DNA of 6,080 nucleotides from CAZPXF01 sp964590945 (lineage in GTDB: Bacteria; Bacillota; Clostridia; Lachnospirales; Lachnospiraceae), in contig CAZPXF010000105.1 in the NCBI GenBank assembly GCA_964590945.1, forward strand, positions 1 to 6,080, read 5' to 3'. This document shows, in pieces, positions 6,071-6,080 of this stretch. The notes beneath the pieces are model-generated. The model did no database searches and was not told the origin of the DNA. It saw only the letters and a list, made by a program, of their open reading frames with translations. The number at the start of each line of letters is the position of its first letter. Within the stretch, counting starts at the first letter, position 1. The position numbers and the translations under genes were made by a program.

Positions 6071-6080
6071 GAAGCCTTGT

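Overview
The window looks like chromosomal DNA of an anaerobic Gram-positive bacterium of the Clostridia, probably Lachnospiraceae-like. This is an inference from moderate GC in genes, AT-rich spacers, strong AGGAG-type ribosome binding sites, sigma-A-type promoters, intrinsic terminators and the gene families present. No marker gene fixes the taxon. All four recognisable genes lie on the minus strand, so transcription runs from right to left.

Layout in transcription order. At 5953-6080 there is a promoter region rich in inverted repeats. Next is pgi (4363-5943), glucose-6-phosphate isomerase, closed by an intrinsic terminator at 4301-4340. A 204-base spacer with a probable extended -10 promoter leads into metF (3298-4158), 5,10-methylenetetrahydrofolate reductase. 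A 126-base gap holding a strong terminator-like hairpin (3249-3282) separates metF from a zinc methyltransferase-like protein of the uroporphyrinogen decarboxylase/MtaA/CmuA family (2035-3171). A well-formed promoter at 1997-2025 then serves a glycoside hydrolase family 2 gene (1942 down to the left edge). That gene is cut by the window after 647 codons, has both catalytic glutamates, and ends in a strange Glu/Ala-rich tail.

How the genes may work together. metF and the MtaA-like gene form the only plausible functional pair: MetF makes 5-methyl-tetrahydrofolate, and the second protein belongs to a superfamily whose zinc site activates a thiol to accept a methyl group. No corrinoid protein or methionine synthase is visible, so acceptor and donor stay unknown. 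The hairpin between the two genes suggests that the second is expressed at a lower or conditional level. pgi (central sugar metabolism) and the GH2 enzyme (cytoplasmic glycan breakdown) look like separately controlled neighbours.

No rRNA, tRNA, CRISPR array, insertion sequence or phage feature was seen. Nothing here is clearly a new system. The items most worth following are the metF/methyltransferase pair with its intercistronic hairpin and the acidic tail of the GH2 enzyme.
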